The notes under the pieces were generated by a model that saw only the letters and a program-made list of their open reading frames with translations, was not told where the DNA came from and made no database searches. 64,000 nt of DNA from an uncultured SAR86 cluster bacterium. Its GTDB lineage: Bacteria; Pseudomonadota; Gammaproteobacteria; Magnimaribacterales; Magnimaribacteraceae. Numbering within the stretch: the stretch's first letter is position 1; the number at the start of each line of letters is the position of its first letter. The position numbers were made by a program, and so were the translations under genes. This document shows, one piece after another, positions 53,769-62,023 of this stretch. Location: positions 62,001 to 126,000 of the forward strand of contig CACLAF010000004.1 of assembly GCA_902604855.1 (NCBI GenBank), in the 5' to 3' direction.

Positions 53769-54206
53769 TTGAAACTTCTCATTCAAAGAGTTTCAACTGC
53801 ATCAGTTGAAGTTGATAATAAAATTGTCAGTTCAATTCAGCAAGGAGTTATGGCACTTGTAGGTTTTGATAAACACGATAACACGGAGAGTTTAGTATCT
53901 ATGGCCGAGAAGCTATTAAATTTTAAAATCTTCAATGATCATAATGGAAAAATATCTAGAAGTATCTTAGAGACAAATCATCAGTTATTAGTTGTTCCTC
54001 AAGTAACTTTGTCTGTTGCAACAAATAAGGGAAGCAAACCTAGTTTTTCAAAAGCAGCAGACCCCAAAAGAAGCTTTCATTTCTTTCAAGAGTTTATTGA
54101 GATAATAAGAAGAAAGAAAATTGAATGTGAGATAGGTAGCTTTGGTTCAGACATGTCAGTACGGTTAGTAAATGACGGACCAGTTACATTTTGGTTTGAA
54201 AATTAA
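53769..54206 (+). CDS. dtd: D-aminoacyl-tRNA deacylase
   Basis: A 145-residue editing enzyme that removes D-amino acids from tRNA. The N-terminus KLLIQRVSTASVEVD (about residues 2-16) and the LLVVPQVTLSVATNKG segment with SxQxT-like chemistry (here PQVTLS) are typical, as is the C-terminal NDGPVTFWFE with the GP element. The start is TTG 53769, directly after the fba stop, and the N-terminal length fits. It converges on the aminotransferase gene. Confidence 0.92.
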   Translation: MKLLIQRVSTASVEVDNKIVSSIQQGVMALVGFDKHDNTESLVSMAEKLLNFKIFNDHNGKISRSILETNHQLLVVPQVTLSVATNKGSKPSFSKAADPKRSFHFFQEFIEIIRRKKIECEIGSFGSDMSVRLVNDGPVTFWFEN

Positions 54207-54215
54207 TTCCAATTA

Positions 54216-55397
54216 TTAACTCATTCTATCAAGTACTCTCGGTAGTGCTCTAATGTATTGTTTTACATCTGCTATTTTGCCAGTACTTACTCGAGACCAA
54301 TTTACATAGTCTTGATATATTCCTCTAATAAGCACTCTTTCCTTTTCCATTTCTTTTCTAAATTCTTCTGCGTTCAAAGATCCAAGATCTACGTACATGA
54401 AATTGGTGCTTGTTGATAGGGGTTTGAGGCCATTTTCTTTAACAGCATCTTGCAGCATATCTCTCGCTTCGACGATTTTTTCCTTTGAGTATTTTAAAAA
54501 TTTCTCGTCATTATATGAAGCTATAGCGGCAGCTACTCCCGCCTGATTTAAGGAGTAATCACCTAAACCGAAGGAGGATATCTTCTCTATCATTTCTGGA
54601 TCTGCAATCAAATAACCTACCCTCATTCCGGCAAGTCCATAGATTTTAGAGAAAGTTCTTGCAACTACTACGTTGTAACCTTCTTTTATCAAAGGAATCA
54701 TAGTATTTGCATCAGGATCATCTGTTAACTCGTTATAAGCCTCATCAATTAATACAATCGTTTTCTTTGATGCTTTTTTACAGAAAGACTTAAGTGCTTT
54801 GGGAGAGAGGGGAAGACCCGTAGGATTATTTGGATTCGTAACCTGTACCATCCCAGTAGTTGAAGTAATTTTGTTATACATTTTATCGAGGTCTATTGCT
54901 AAATCAGCTGTTTTATCTAATCTTTCAATCCCATACTCACTATTCATGCTCCCCATTTTTGATGTTGTGTCCCAAAAAAGGTCGGGACCTAAAATATGTC
55001 CTTCTTGAGTAACTTTTGTTGCTAGCCATTGCAAAGGGGCACTAGAACCAGAACCAATAATTATATGCTCTGGTGTAACATTATTTCTTTCGGCGATCAT
55101 TTGCTTAAGTCTTGGCACTTCTTGCACATAGTAAGACCCCATTTTTATGGCCTCTTCCATAGCTCTTAGAGCTAAAGGACTTGGACCATATGGATTCTCA
55201 TTAGCATTCAATTTAGCTACTCCAAATGCCGGACCATAACTAATATTTTGTGCATTACTTGGAACGATCCTTGGAATACTGCCTATTACACTATTCGTTT
55301 TTGAACTCTGACCTATTACTGGTGCAGCTATAACTGAGCCAGCTGTAAACAAGGCTCCTTTCAATAATGTTCTTCTTGATATTGCATTGTTTTTCAT
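54216..55397 (-). CDS. Tat-signal class I/II (HisC-like) aminotransferase
   Basis: A 393-residue PLP aminotransferase. Residues 7-13, SRRTLLK, with a following hydrophobic stretch, form a twin-arginine signal, so the folded enzyme is probably exported. LNANENPYGPSPLA and the YNELTDD-type motif are HisC-like; the PLP lysine is in RTFSKIYGLAGMRVGYL. I start at ATG 55397, five bases after a GGAG site; a longer frame (to 55442) would overlap the next gene. Exported aminotransferases are unusual. It is in the same stretch as a TSUP permease and tatABC, though separate from the tat operon. Confidence 0.88.
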   Translation of the reverse strand: MKNNAISRRTLLKGALFTAGSVIAAPVIGQSSKTNSVIGSIPRIVPSNAQNISYGPAFGVAKLNANENPYGPSPLALRAMEEAIKMGSYYVQEVPRLKQMIAERNNVTPEHIIIGSGSSAPLQWLATKVTQEGHILGPDLFWDTTSKMGSMNSEYGIERLDKTADLAIDLDKMYNKITSTTGMVQVTNPNNPTGLPLSPKALKSFCKKASKKTIVLIDEAYNELTDDPDANTMIPLIKEGYNVVVARTFSKIYGLAGMRVGYLIADPEMIEKISSFGLGDYSLNQAGVAAAIASYNDEKFLKYSKEKIVEARDMLQDAVKENGLKPLSTSTNFMYVDLGSLNAEEFRKEMEKERVLIRGIYQDYVNWSRVSTGKIADVKQYIRALPRVLDRMS

Positions 55398-55408
55398 ATT
55401 TTCTCCTA

Positions 55409-56254
55409 TTAAATTATTGACGAGGAAAGACTTGCTTTCCAAAACATTCCTGACGAGACTAAAAGTAAATAAAGACCAAAAAGCCTTTTCAATTTATTCT
55501 CTTCAAGATTATGAGCCCATTCGACTCCTATTGGTGCAGTTAAAATAGACACTAAACTTATTATCAATACAGCTGGAATATTAATAAATCCAAGTGATCC
55601 AAAAGGGAGGTCTGTTTTATTGAAGCCTAAAATAAGAAAACCTAAAGCACCAACTAGGCCAATTATCAAACCTACACCCGATGCAGTTGCAACTGCCTGA
55701 TAAATTGGTCTTTTACATACAGACATTGTTATGACGGTTATTGTGCCGCCAGCAATTCCAAGTAGTGCAGAAAAACCTCCAAGGAATGATACTAGACCGG
55801 CACGGGCGAAACCAACAGGCATATCTCTTTGTTTCATAGCAGTTTGGTCCAATATTTTTGGGAAGAGGAAGTAGATTCCATAGAACAATACACCCCAAGC
55901 AAATATGAGATATAACTCTTCAGCTTGAGAGTATGAAGCAATAAAAATTCCAATAATGACCCCTATTACTAACCATGGTGCCCACGCCTTTAAAACTAAA
56001 AAATCAACAGCACCTTTTTTATTATGCGACATTAGTGCTCTTGCCGATGAAAATATAATACAAGCAAGAGAAGTCCCAACAGCCACGAATATTAGGTTTT
56101 CAGATTCGATATCTAGTATCGAAAAAAGTAAAACAAGAGCAGGGACCACTGCAAATCCGCCGCCATTTCCAAAAAGGCCTGCTGTGAGTCCAGCTACGGC
56201 ACCGGCAGTTATAAGTAAAACTAGTAATCCAAAAATTTCCAAAAGTTGCTCCAA
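55409..56254 (-). CDS. TauE/SafE (TSUP) family permease
   Basis: A 281-residue integral membrane protein with about eight helices. The N-terminal GLTAGLFGNGGGFAVVPAL (about residues 22-40) and the repeated GGFSALLGIAGGTITV near residue 160 are the glycine-rich repeats of TSUP transporters. The family exports sulfite, sulfoacetate or similar anions; the substrate is not assignable. The start is TTG 56254; no good ribosome site is visible, and an upstream GTG is in the wrong frame. Confidence 0.85.
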   Translation of the reverse strand: MEQLLEIFGLLVLLITAGAVAGLTAGLFGNGGGFAVVPALVLLFSILDIESENLIFVAVGTSLACIIFSSARALMSHNKKGAVDFLVLKAWAPWLVIGVIIGIFIASYSQAEELYLIFAWGVLFYGIYFLFPKILDQTAMKQRDMPVGFARAGLVSFLGGFSALLGIAGGTITVITMSVCKRPIYQAVATASGVGLIIGLVGALGFLILGFNKTDLPFGSLGFINIPAVLIISLVSILTAPIGVEWAHNLEENKLKRLFGLYLLLVSSGMFWKASLSSSII

Positions 56255-56258
56255 ACAC

Positions 56259-56272
56259 GCATAATTTTATGC
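56259..56272. repeat. 14-bp palindrome before the TSUP start
   Basis: GCATAATTTTATGC, symmetric except for the two central bases, lies 5 nt upstream of the TSUP start codon. It could be an operator or part of the transcript leader. Confidence 0.35.
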
Positions 56273-56310
56273 AATCCGTATGCCATATATCTGACTTCAT
56301 ATGAAACATT

Positions 56311-56348
56311 AAGGGTCATAAGAGTACTTTCTCGAAAAGAATGACCTT
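56311..56348 (-). terminator. possible terminator of the tat operon
   Basis: A hairpin with an 8-bp stem interrupted by one bulged base (AAGG-TCAT with ATGA-C-CCTT on the minus strand), enclosing a short inner stem. Its downstream tail AATGTTTC is only mildly U-rich. It lies 21 nt beyond the tatC stop. Confidence 0.3.
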
Positions 56349-56368
56349 TTATGAGGCTATTTTGCAAT

Positions 56369-57112
56369 CTATTCTCCTTCTTTCTTATCTTCTGTTACTG
56401 TTCTGCTTTCTAGAATTAATTTAGAAATTAACAGGCCTAATTCAAAAAGAAGCCAAGCCGGCACCGCAAGCAAAGTTTGAGAAATTACGTCTGGAGGAGT
56501 TATTAGCATACCAACTACAAAGCATCCTACTATTATGTAAGGTCTTTTTTTAGATAAGCTTGCTGATGTGGAAACTCCACTCCAAATTAAGAGAAATATT
56601 AAAATAGGGATTTCGAATGCAATGGCAAAAGCAAACATCATTCCAAGCACGAAACCTAGGTAACTATTAATATCTGTCATAACCAAAACACCTTCTGGAG
56701 CTGACGAAGTAAAGAAGCTAAAAACAATTGGTAAAATTAAAAAATAGGTAAAGACAATACCTAAATAGAAAAGTACAACACTTGAAAATAATAAAGAGAA
56801 GCTCAGATTCTTTTCTTGTTTGTACAAAGCTGGTGCTACGAACCCCCATATTTGAGAAAAAAAATAAGGCATGGAAATCATAAGTGAGACAAATAAAGTT
56901 AATTTTAGAGGCGCAAGGAATGGAGAGGCTACTTCAGTTGCAATCATGGATGAATTAGAAGGTAAGAATTTTTGCAAAGGCTCTGCCAAGAACTGATAAA
57001 TGTCATTAGAAAAATAAATGAGTAGAATAAAACAACTAGCTATAACTACTATTGATTTAACAAGTCTGACTCTTAGTTCTGTTAGATGATCAACAAGAGA
57101 GGCTTCTTCCAT
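56369..57112 (-). CDS. tatC: Sec-independent protein translocase TatC
   Basis: A 247-residue membrane protein, the core of the twin-arginine translocase receptor. HLTELRVRLVKS (about residues 9-20), with the glutamate that binds the signal, and the SPFLAPLKLT and FFSQIWGFVAPALY segments are standard. Six helices are visible. It is the last gene of tatA-tatB-tatC in that order, 4 nt after tatB. The Tat-signal aminotransferase nearby is a likely client. Confidence 0.97.
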   Translation of the reverse strand: MEEASLVDHLTELRVRLVKSIVVIASCFILLIYFSNDIYQFLAEPLQKFLPSNSSMIATEVASPFLAPLKLTLFVSLMISMPYFFSQIWGFVAPALYKQEKNLSFSLLFSSVVLFYLGIVFTYFLILPIVFSFFTSSAPEGVLVMTDINSYLGFVLGMMFAFAIAFEIPILIFLLIWSGVSTSASLSKKRPYIIVGCFVVGMLITPPDVISQTLLAVPAWLLFELGLLISKLILESRTVTEDKKEGE

Positions 57113-57116
57113 AAGA

Positions 57117-57344
57117 TTATCTTTCTTTAAGATCTTCTAATATTTCTTTATTTTTTTCATCAAGAAGGGCTTCTTCAAGGTTAAGCGTCTTTGATACTTC
57201 TTCCTTAGCTTCGTTGAATTGATCTTTTATCTTTCTTACTGTAACAAATATATATTTTAAGACTTCGGGTAATTTTTCTGGACCTATTAGAATAATTCCA
57301 ACAACGAAAATTATTAAAATTTCAAAAAAACCAACGTCGAACAT
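57117..57344 (-). CDS. tatB: Sec-independent protein translocase TatB
   Basis: A 75-residue protein, shorter than E. coli TatB (171), but with the N-terminal membrane helix and hinge FDVGFFEILIIFVVGIILIG followed by PEKLPEVLKYI, then an amphipathic helix. The glutamate in the helix (FFEIL) is the TatB hallmark. The start shares one base with the tatA stop (TAATG). Because it is short, it could also serve partly as a TatA-like component. Confidence 0.92.
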   Translation of the reverse strand: MFDVGFFEILIIFVVGIILIGPEKLPEVLKYIFVTVRKIKDQFNEAKEEVSKTLNLEEALLDEKNKEILEDLKER

Positions 57345-57505
57345 TATTTTTTGTCGTCTTCTTCATCAAGAGTTTTCCTAAAGCTTTTAATTGTATTGGC
57401 TAGGTCTGTACCTAAGTTTTTAATCCTTTTAGTGCCTCCAAACAGAAGCAACACAATCACTAAAATTATCAGTATTTGCCATATGCTAATTCCGCCTATA
57501 CCCAT
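57344..57505 (-). CDS. tatA: Sec-independent protein translocase TatA
   Basis: A 53-residue protein from ATG 57505 to TAA 57346-57344, too short for many gene callers. MGIGGISIWQILIILVIVLL is the N-terminal membrane helix, FGGTKRIKNLGTDL is the hinge and start of the amphipathic helix with the FG-x-KR element, and the tail is acidic and lysine-rich. It forms the translocation pore or patch. Its stop codon shares its last base with the tatB start, and hisE ends 10 nt upstream. Confidence 0.95.
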   Translation of the reverse strand: MGIGGISIWQILIILVIVLLLFGGTKRIKNLGTDLANTIKSFRKTLDEEDDKK

Positions 57506-57515
57506 TTATTTCTCC

Positions 57516-57851
57516 TTATTTTTTCTTTCTGGAACTCTTTTCTTTGTGCCCTGATATGCCGAGCCTATTATTTAGTTCCTCTAGAACATCGTCTATATGA
57601 ATACCTTCATTCAAAAGTAAGACCATAGTATGAAACCATAAATCTGCAGTTTCATGAATAATTTTTTTATTCTTATCGACCGACACATCATTTGTTGCTT
57701 CTAGTAGCTCGAGCGCCTCTTCGAGTATTTTCTCATTAATTTTTACCTTTCCCTGATCCAAAAGAGATTTTACATACGAGTCTTTAGATATTGAGCCAAC
57801 CCTTTTCTCCATTAAATTAAAGAGCTTTTTCAGCAAGTCTTGTTCGGCCAT
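57516..57851 (-). CDS. hisE: phosphoribosyl-ATP pyrophosphatase
   Basis: A 111-residue single-domain MazG-fold enzyme removing pyrophosphate from phosphoribosyl-ATP in histidine synthesis. KINEKILEEALELLEAT (about residues 36-52) holds the metal-binding EExxE pattern, and HETADLWFHTMVLL (about 65-78) the ExxD pattern. It is separate from HisI, and no hisI is present in this stretch; in Pseudomonas hisI lies between ubiB and hisE. It starts 1 nt after ubiB. Confidence 0.94.
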   Translation of the reverse strand: MAEQDLLKKLFNLMEKRVGSISKDSYVKSLLDQGKVKINEKILEEALELLEATNDVSVDKNKKIIHETADLWFHTMVLLLNEGIHIDDVLEELNNRLGISGHKEKSSRKKK

Positions 57852-57852
57852 T

Positions 57853-59406
57853 TTAGATAGATATAAATAAGAATAAACAAATGATTAAAACAATGAGGAT
57901 AATGCCATTATTTCTTCCTTGTATATAGATTTTTTGCATAAGCTGATTATGTCGTTCTTCATTTGCATTTTGATATTCTTCTAACCTTGAAACCTGTTCT
58001 ATAGCTGTATCTGCTATTTCGGGAAATTTCCTAGCCTTTTCAAACCAACTTAAGGAATTTCTCTTAGCCCACTCAGTTAATTTTTTAGGGTTATACCTCT
58101 CTGAAATCCAATTTTTTAAGAAAGGATTAGCTATAGACCAGAAATCTAAGGCTGGATAAAGTTGTTTACCTAAACCTTCAATATTCACTAATGTTTTCTG
58201 GAGAAGCATCAAGGATGGTTGCATCCTTAAATCAAATCTTCTGGCTGAATCAAATATAAATAGAAGCATCTCACCAAAGTTTATTTTTTCCATCGGCTGA
58301 TCAAAGATAGGTTCACATGCTGCCCTGATAGTGTTTTCTAGGTCACTTAACCTTGTGTCTGGATTCACCCATTTTGACTCAATTAATATGTTTGCAACTT
58401 CTTTAAAATCTCTTGCTATAACAGCAACTAACATTCTACCTATCTGATATTGCTCTTCTTCGCTTAGTGAACCAACAATTGCGTAGTCAACAGCAACATA
58501 TGCGGGGTCGGACGGATTTTTGGCGTCAATGAATATATTGCCAGGATGCATATCAGCATGGAAAAAATTATCAATAAACACTTGTTTTAGAAAAATCTCA
58601 ACACCTCTTTCTGCTACTAATCTTAAATCTACTCCAAGATCATTAAGGTTCTCTATGCGATCAACTGGAATACCCTCAATTTTTTCCATGACCAGTAAAT
58701 TTTCAGTACAGTAATCAAGATACACTTCAGGCACATAAAGGAGATTATTGCCCTCAAAGTTTCTTCTGGTTTGTTTAATATTCGATGACTCTAATCTCAT
58801 GTCTAGCTCTGCTAGAATTACAGCTTCGTACTCGTCCACTAATCTTGAAAGTTGTAATCTTTTCGCATCTTTAAATCGCCGCTCTGAAAATGCCGCAATT
58901 CTTTTCATAAGAGATACATCTGTCTGGATAATTTTTTTTATACCCGGTCTAACAACCTTAATCACAACTTCTTTGTTATTTTCTTTAAGTGTTGCCGAAT
59001 AAACCTGTGCAATCGATGCAGCTGCTAAAGGTGTGGGGTTAAAGTCTTTAAAGATTGAAATAATTTCACAATTTATCTCTTTTTCAATAATCTCAATGGC
59101 CTGCTTATCAGAGAAGTGAGGCAGATCGTCTTGAAGAACTTTTAGACTTTTAGCAATTTCTCCTGGAACTACATCTGGCCTTGTAGATAAAAGTTGACCA
59201 AACTTTATAAAGATAGGGCCTAAATCTTCTAATGCAAAACGAAGTCTTTCTCCGGGCCCTTTTTTCGATTGATAGAGACGCCATGGAGATATAAAAAGAA
59301 GAAGTGAAACGATTTTTGGCTTTGAGAATGTATCAACTTCCTTGTCTAGGCGAGCTTTTAACAAAGTATGAATGATTTTAAAGAGTCTGAGAGAATCTCT
59401 AAACAT
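57853..59406 (-). CDS. ubiB: ubiquinone biosynthesis protein kinase UbiB
   Basis: A 517-residue ABC1/ADCK-type protein kinase-like protein. The KxGQ motif FIKFGQLLSTRPDVVP is near residue 70, the ATP-site AAASIAQVYSA glycine-free A-rich loop near 130, then VVIKVVRPG with the lysine, and HADMHPGNIF plus VAVDYAIVG for the catalytic and metal segments. The C-terminus is a membrane helix (IILIVLIICLFLF). UbiB aids quinone precursor extraction and the hydroxylation complex. It overlaps ubiE by 8 nt, so the pair is coupled. Confidence 0.95.
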   Translation of the reverse strand: MFRDSLRLFKIIHTLLKARLDKEVDTFSKPKIVSLLLFISPWRLYQSKKGPGERLRFALEDLGPIFIKFGQLLSTRPDVVPGEIAKSLKVLQDDLPHFSDKQAIEIIEKEINCEIISIFKDFNPTPLAAASIAQVYSATLKENNKEVVIKVVRPGIKKIIQTDVSLMKRIAAFSERRFKDAKRLQLSRLVDEYEAVILAELDMRLESSNIKQTRRNFEGNNLLYVPEVYLDYCTENLLVMEKIEGIPVDRIENLNDLGVDLRLVAERGVEIFLKQVFIDNFFHADMHPGNIFIDAKNPSDPAYVAVDYAIVGSLSEEEQYQIGRMLVAVIARDFKEVANILIESKWVNPDTRLSDLENTIRAACEPIFDQPMEKINFGEMLLFIFDSARRFDLRMQPSLMLLQKTLVNIEGLGKQLYPALDFWSIANPFLKNWISERYNPKKLTEWAKRNSLSWFEKARKFPEIADTAIEQVSRLEEYQNANEERHNQLMQKIYIQGRNNGIILIVLIICLFLFISI

Positions 59407-60163
59407 CCAGCATTCCTTTTTGGCCAGAATGAATTGCCACTATGCCATTAGTTAAATTTTCATATCTACATTTTGAAAAGCCTGTATCTTCTAACATTTT
59501 TTTTAATTCTTCTTGAGTAGGATGCATCCTTATTGACTCGGCTAGATATCTATAGCTTTCTTCAGTTTGTGCAATAATCTCTCCAATCTTTGGTATAACT
59601 TCGAAAGAGAAAAGATCGTATATTTCTCTAAAAACTTCATTTTGTGGTTTTGAGAATTCTAAGATAATTAGTTTCCCACCCGGTTTTAATGCTTTGTAAA
59701 TAGATCCAAGAGCAGTTTCTTTGTCAGTAACATTTCTAAGCCCAAATGCTATTGTGATTAGATCAAATGTATTGTCTTTAAAAGGAAGAAATTGAGCATC
59801 TATTTGTGCTGCATGTACATCTTCTATACCTTCATCGATTAATCGGTTTCTTCCTTCATTTAACATTGAAGCATTGATATCACTGAGAATTAAAGTCCCT
59901 TTCTCAGAAATCTTATCTCGCATTAGCTTAACCATATCCCCCGTACCGCCTGCAAGATCTAGCACTATAAAGTCATCTTTAATTCCAGATGTCTCAATAG
60001 TTACTTTCTTCCAAAGTCTGTGTATCCCAAAGGACATAAGATCATTCATTAGGTCATAATTCTTTGAAACCGTATCAAAGACACTGCCTACAAGATCTGC
60101 CTTCTTATCAGAATCTACTTCTTTAAAACCAAAGCTCGTTTTATTTTTATTCTTTTCTTTCAT
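59399..60163 (-). CDS. ubiE: ubiquinone/menaquinone biosynthesis C-methyltransferase UbiE
   Basis: A 254-residue SAM methyltransferase. FDTVSKNYDLMNDLMSFGIH (about residues 28-47), LDLAGGTGDMV (SAM site) and AFGLRNVTDKETAL (about 144-157) are UbiE signatures; EFSKP follows near 178. It methylates the ubiquinone ring. In many gammaproteobacteria ubiJ lies between ubiE and ubiB, but here the two overlap directly, so ubiJ is missing from this place. Confidence 0.97.
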   Translation of the reverse strand: MKEKNKNKTSFGFKEVDSDKKADLVGSVFDTVSKNYDLMNDLMSFGIHRLWKKVTIETSGIKDDFIVLDLAGGTGDMVKLMRDKISEKGTLILSDINASMLNEGRNRLIDEGIEDVHAAQIDAQFLPFKDNTFDLITIAFGLRNVTDKETALGSIYKALKPGGKLIILEFSKPQNEVFREIYDLFSFEVIPKIGEIIAQTEESYRYLAESIRMHPTQEELKKMLEDTGFSKCRYENLTNGIVAIHSGQKGMLDV

Positions 60164-60195
60164 AAAAATGCTTGTGCATTTTATCTCATGCCGAA

Positions 60196-61041
60196 CTAAT
60201 TAACCTGTCTCCTAGATAATATTCTGTTTATAGACTTTAAATAAACATCTAAGCTTCTATTGAAACTATCTATTTGTTTTTCATTGTTTGATTTAAAGAC
60301 AAAGCTAATGATTTCTTGTGCAAGTAATTCATTCTTATCAATCTTTTCTCTAAACTTTTCTTCTCCTAGTTCTTCAAGAGAATCTAGGTATGCCGACATT
60401 TTTGCTTTGTAATCCGAAGACTTATTATTTTTTAGAAGTTGAATAAACTTCTCTATCCATTGTTCTTGAAGATTAGACCATTCTTCTCTTACTTCAATGT
60501 GATTCTCTAATTTCAAGTTTATTTCATCAATCTGATCATCTCTAAGTTTGACACCTACTCGATCAAATCCAGAAATATAGTTATCTATTAAGCTATAACC
60601 ATTCTCTAATCTCTCTTTTTTTCTTTTCTCTCTAAGCTCTCTGAAATGAGATCCTATTTCGTCTATTTGCACTTCATTTATTTCCTTAGTGAAGCTTATT
60701 ATGGGTGACTTGAAAAAGAAATTTGATCTTGTAAAAATTCTCTCTGCATCCTTATAAATAGAGTTAATTTCTTTCTCAGGATTTTGTAAGTTTATATTTT
60801 TTAATTTTTCTAGAATAACTTTTACTTTGCTAAGTTCATTTTCACTGAACCAATTTATAAATTCTGTTGAAATAATTTCTATTTCTTCATCTTGCTCTTG
60901 TGAGAAATTAGCAAATTCCTTGAAATAATCAGCCAAATAATTATCTAATCTCTCGTAGACCCATGATCCTGCAATTGAGCATGAACTCATTGAAAAGGTC
61001 ATTAGGGAAAGTAAACAAAACTTATAAATATTTCGAACCAT
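60196..61041 (-). CDS. DUF6279 family lipoprotein
   Basis: A 281-residue protein with a lipoprotein signal ending in MSSC (Cys about residue 20). The mature start SWVYERLDNYLADYFKEF resembles the DUF6279 N-terminus; the rest is charged and mainly helical, with several coiled stretches. I start at ATG 61041; one codon upstream is a GTG. It lies 32 nt before ubiE on the same strand and divergent from orn. Function is unknown. Confidence 0.75.
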   Translation of the reverse strand: MVRNIYKFCLLSLMTFSMSSCSIAGSWVYERLDNYLADYFKEFANFSQEQDEEIEIISTEFINWFSENELSKVKVILEKLKNINLQNPEKEINSIYKDAERIFTRSNFFFKSPIISFTKEINEVQIDEIGSHFRELREKRKKERLENGYSLIDNYISGFDRVGVKLRDDQIDEINLKLENHIEVREEWSNLQEQWIEKFIQLLKNNKSSDYKAKMSAYLDSLEELGEEKFREKIDKNELLAQEIISFVFKSNNEKQIDSFNRSLDVYLKSINRILSRRQVN

Positions 61042-61083
61042 CACTAGGGGTTATTGTAAATTGCAGTTAAAATTCTGTCGGAA

Positions 61084-61635
61084 ATGTCAGATAAAAAGAA
61101 ATATCCTACCCTAGTTTGGCTAGATTTAGAAATGACGGGTTTAGACCCAGATTCGGAAAGAGTCATTGAAATTGCCACAGCGATTACTAATCATGACCTA
61201 TCAGAAATAATTGAAGGACCAAACCTCGTGATTCAGCAACCAATGGAGTTCATTGACAATATGGATGACTGGAACACTAATCAGCATACAAAATCTGGAC
61301 TAGTTGAAAGCTTAAAAGTCACAAATATAACTATCGAAGAGGCACAGAAACAAACACTTGAATTTTTGTCTATGCATGCCGAGAAAGGAAGATCACCATT
61401 ATGTGGTAACTCTATTTCTCATGATAGGCGTTTTCTAAGAAGATATATGCCAGAGCTAGATGCTTTTTTTCATTACAGAAACGTTGACGTTAGCTCAATA
61501 AAAGAACTCATTAAGAGATGGAATCCCGAGCTGCTTGATGGTTTTAAAAAAAGTGGTGGACATAGAGCTATGGAAGATGTGCTTGAGTCCATTCAAGAGT
61601 TGAGGTTTTACCGAGATAAATTTTTTGTTCAATAA
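61084..61635 (+). CDS. orn: oligoribonuclease
   Basis: A 183-residue DEDDh exonuclease. VWLDLEMTGLD (Exo I), HDRRFLRRYMPE (Exo II) and HRAMEDV (Exo III, with the catalytic His) are intact. It degrades short RNAs to mononucleotides in the cytoplasm and is essential in many gammaproteobacteria. It converges on the DUF1820 gene with 2 nt between stops. Confidence 0.98.
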   Translation: MSDKKKYPTLVWLDLEMTGLDPDSERVIEIATAITNHDLSEIIEGPNLVIQQPMEFIDNMDDWNTNQHTKSGLVESLKVTNITIEEAQKQTLEFLSMHAEKGRSPLCGNSISHDRRFLRRYMPELDAFFHYRNVDVSSIKELIKRWNPELLDGFKKSGGHRAMEDVLESIQELRFYRDKFFVQ

Positions 61636-61637
61636 AT

Positions 61638-61964
61638 TTATTTATCAGGTCCTTGAAAAGCAGGATTGGAAATAGGCATAATTTTTGCCGAATCACTCGA
61701 AGTTATTTTTGCTGTACCCTTCTTATCTACTTCATCAATTCTCATTATGCAATTTATGGGTATATAACTTCTTTGAACACCTTTGAATTCGTTTTTTAGT
61801 TTTTCTTCACTTGTATCCACAACTATTTGCGACTTTTGATCGAATATATATTCCTCGACTTCTATAAATCCATACATGTCACTTTGGTAAATGGCCTCAG
61901 CATAAACCTCATAGACTTCACCCAATTGAACAAATACTACTTTGTAGATTCCTTTTTTTGCCAT
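61638..61964 (-). CDS. DUF1820 family protein
   Basis: A 108-residue soluble protein. GIYKVVFVQLGEVYEVYAEA (about residues 5-24), YQSDMYGFIEVEEYIFDQ and the VQRSYIPINCIMRIDEV segment match the DUF1820 family closely. The family is small, widespread in gammaproteobacteria and of unknown function. It sits between orn and miaB, divergent from miaB by 59 nt. Confidence 0.9.
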   Translation of the reverse strand: MAKKGIYKVVFVQLGEVYEVYAEAIYQSDMYGFIEVEEYIFDQKSQIVVDTSEEKLKNEFKGVQRSYIPINCIMRIDEVDKKGTAKITSSDSAKIMPISNPAFQGPDK

Positions 61965-62023
61965 TACAATCCCTGCCTTTTATAGATTTAAACTATAGTA
62001 CTCTTTAAAGATATTAAATATAT

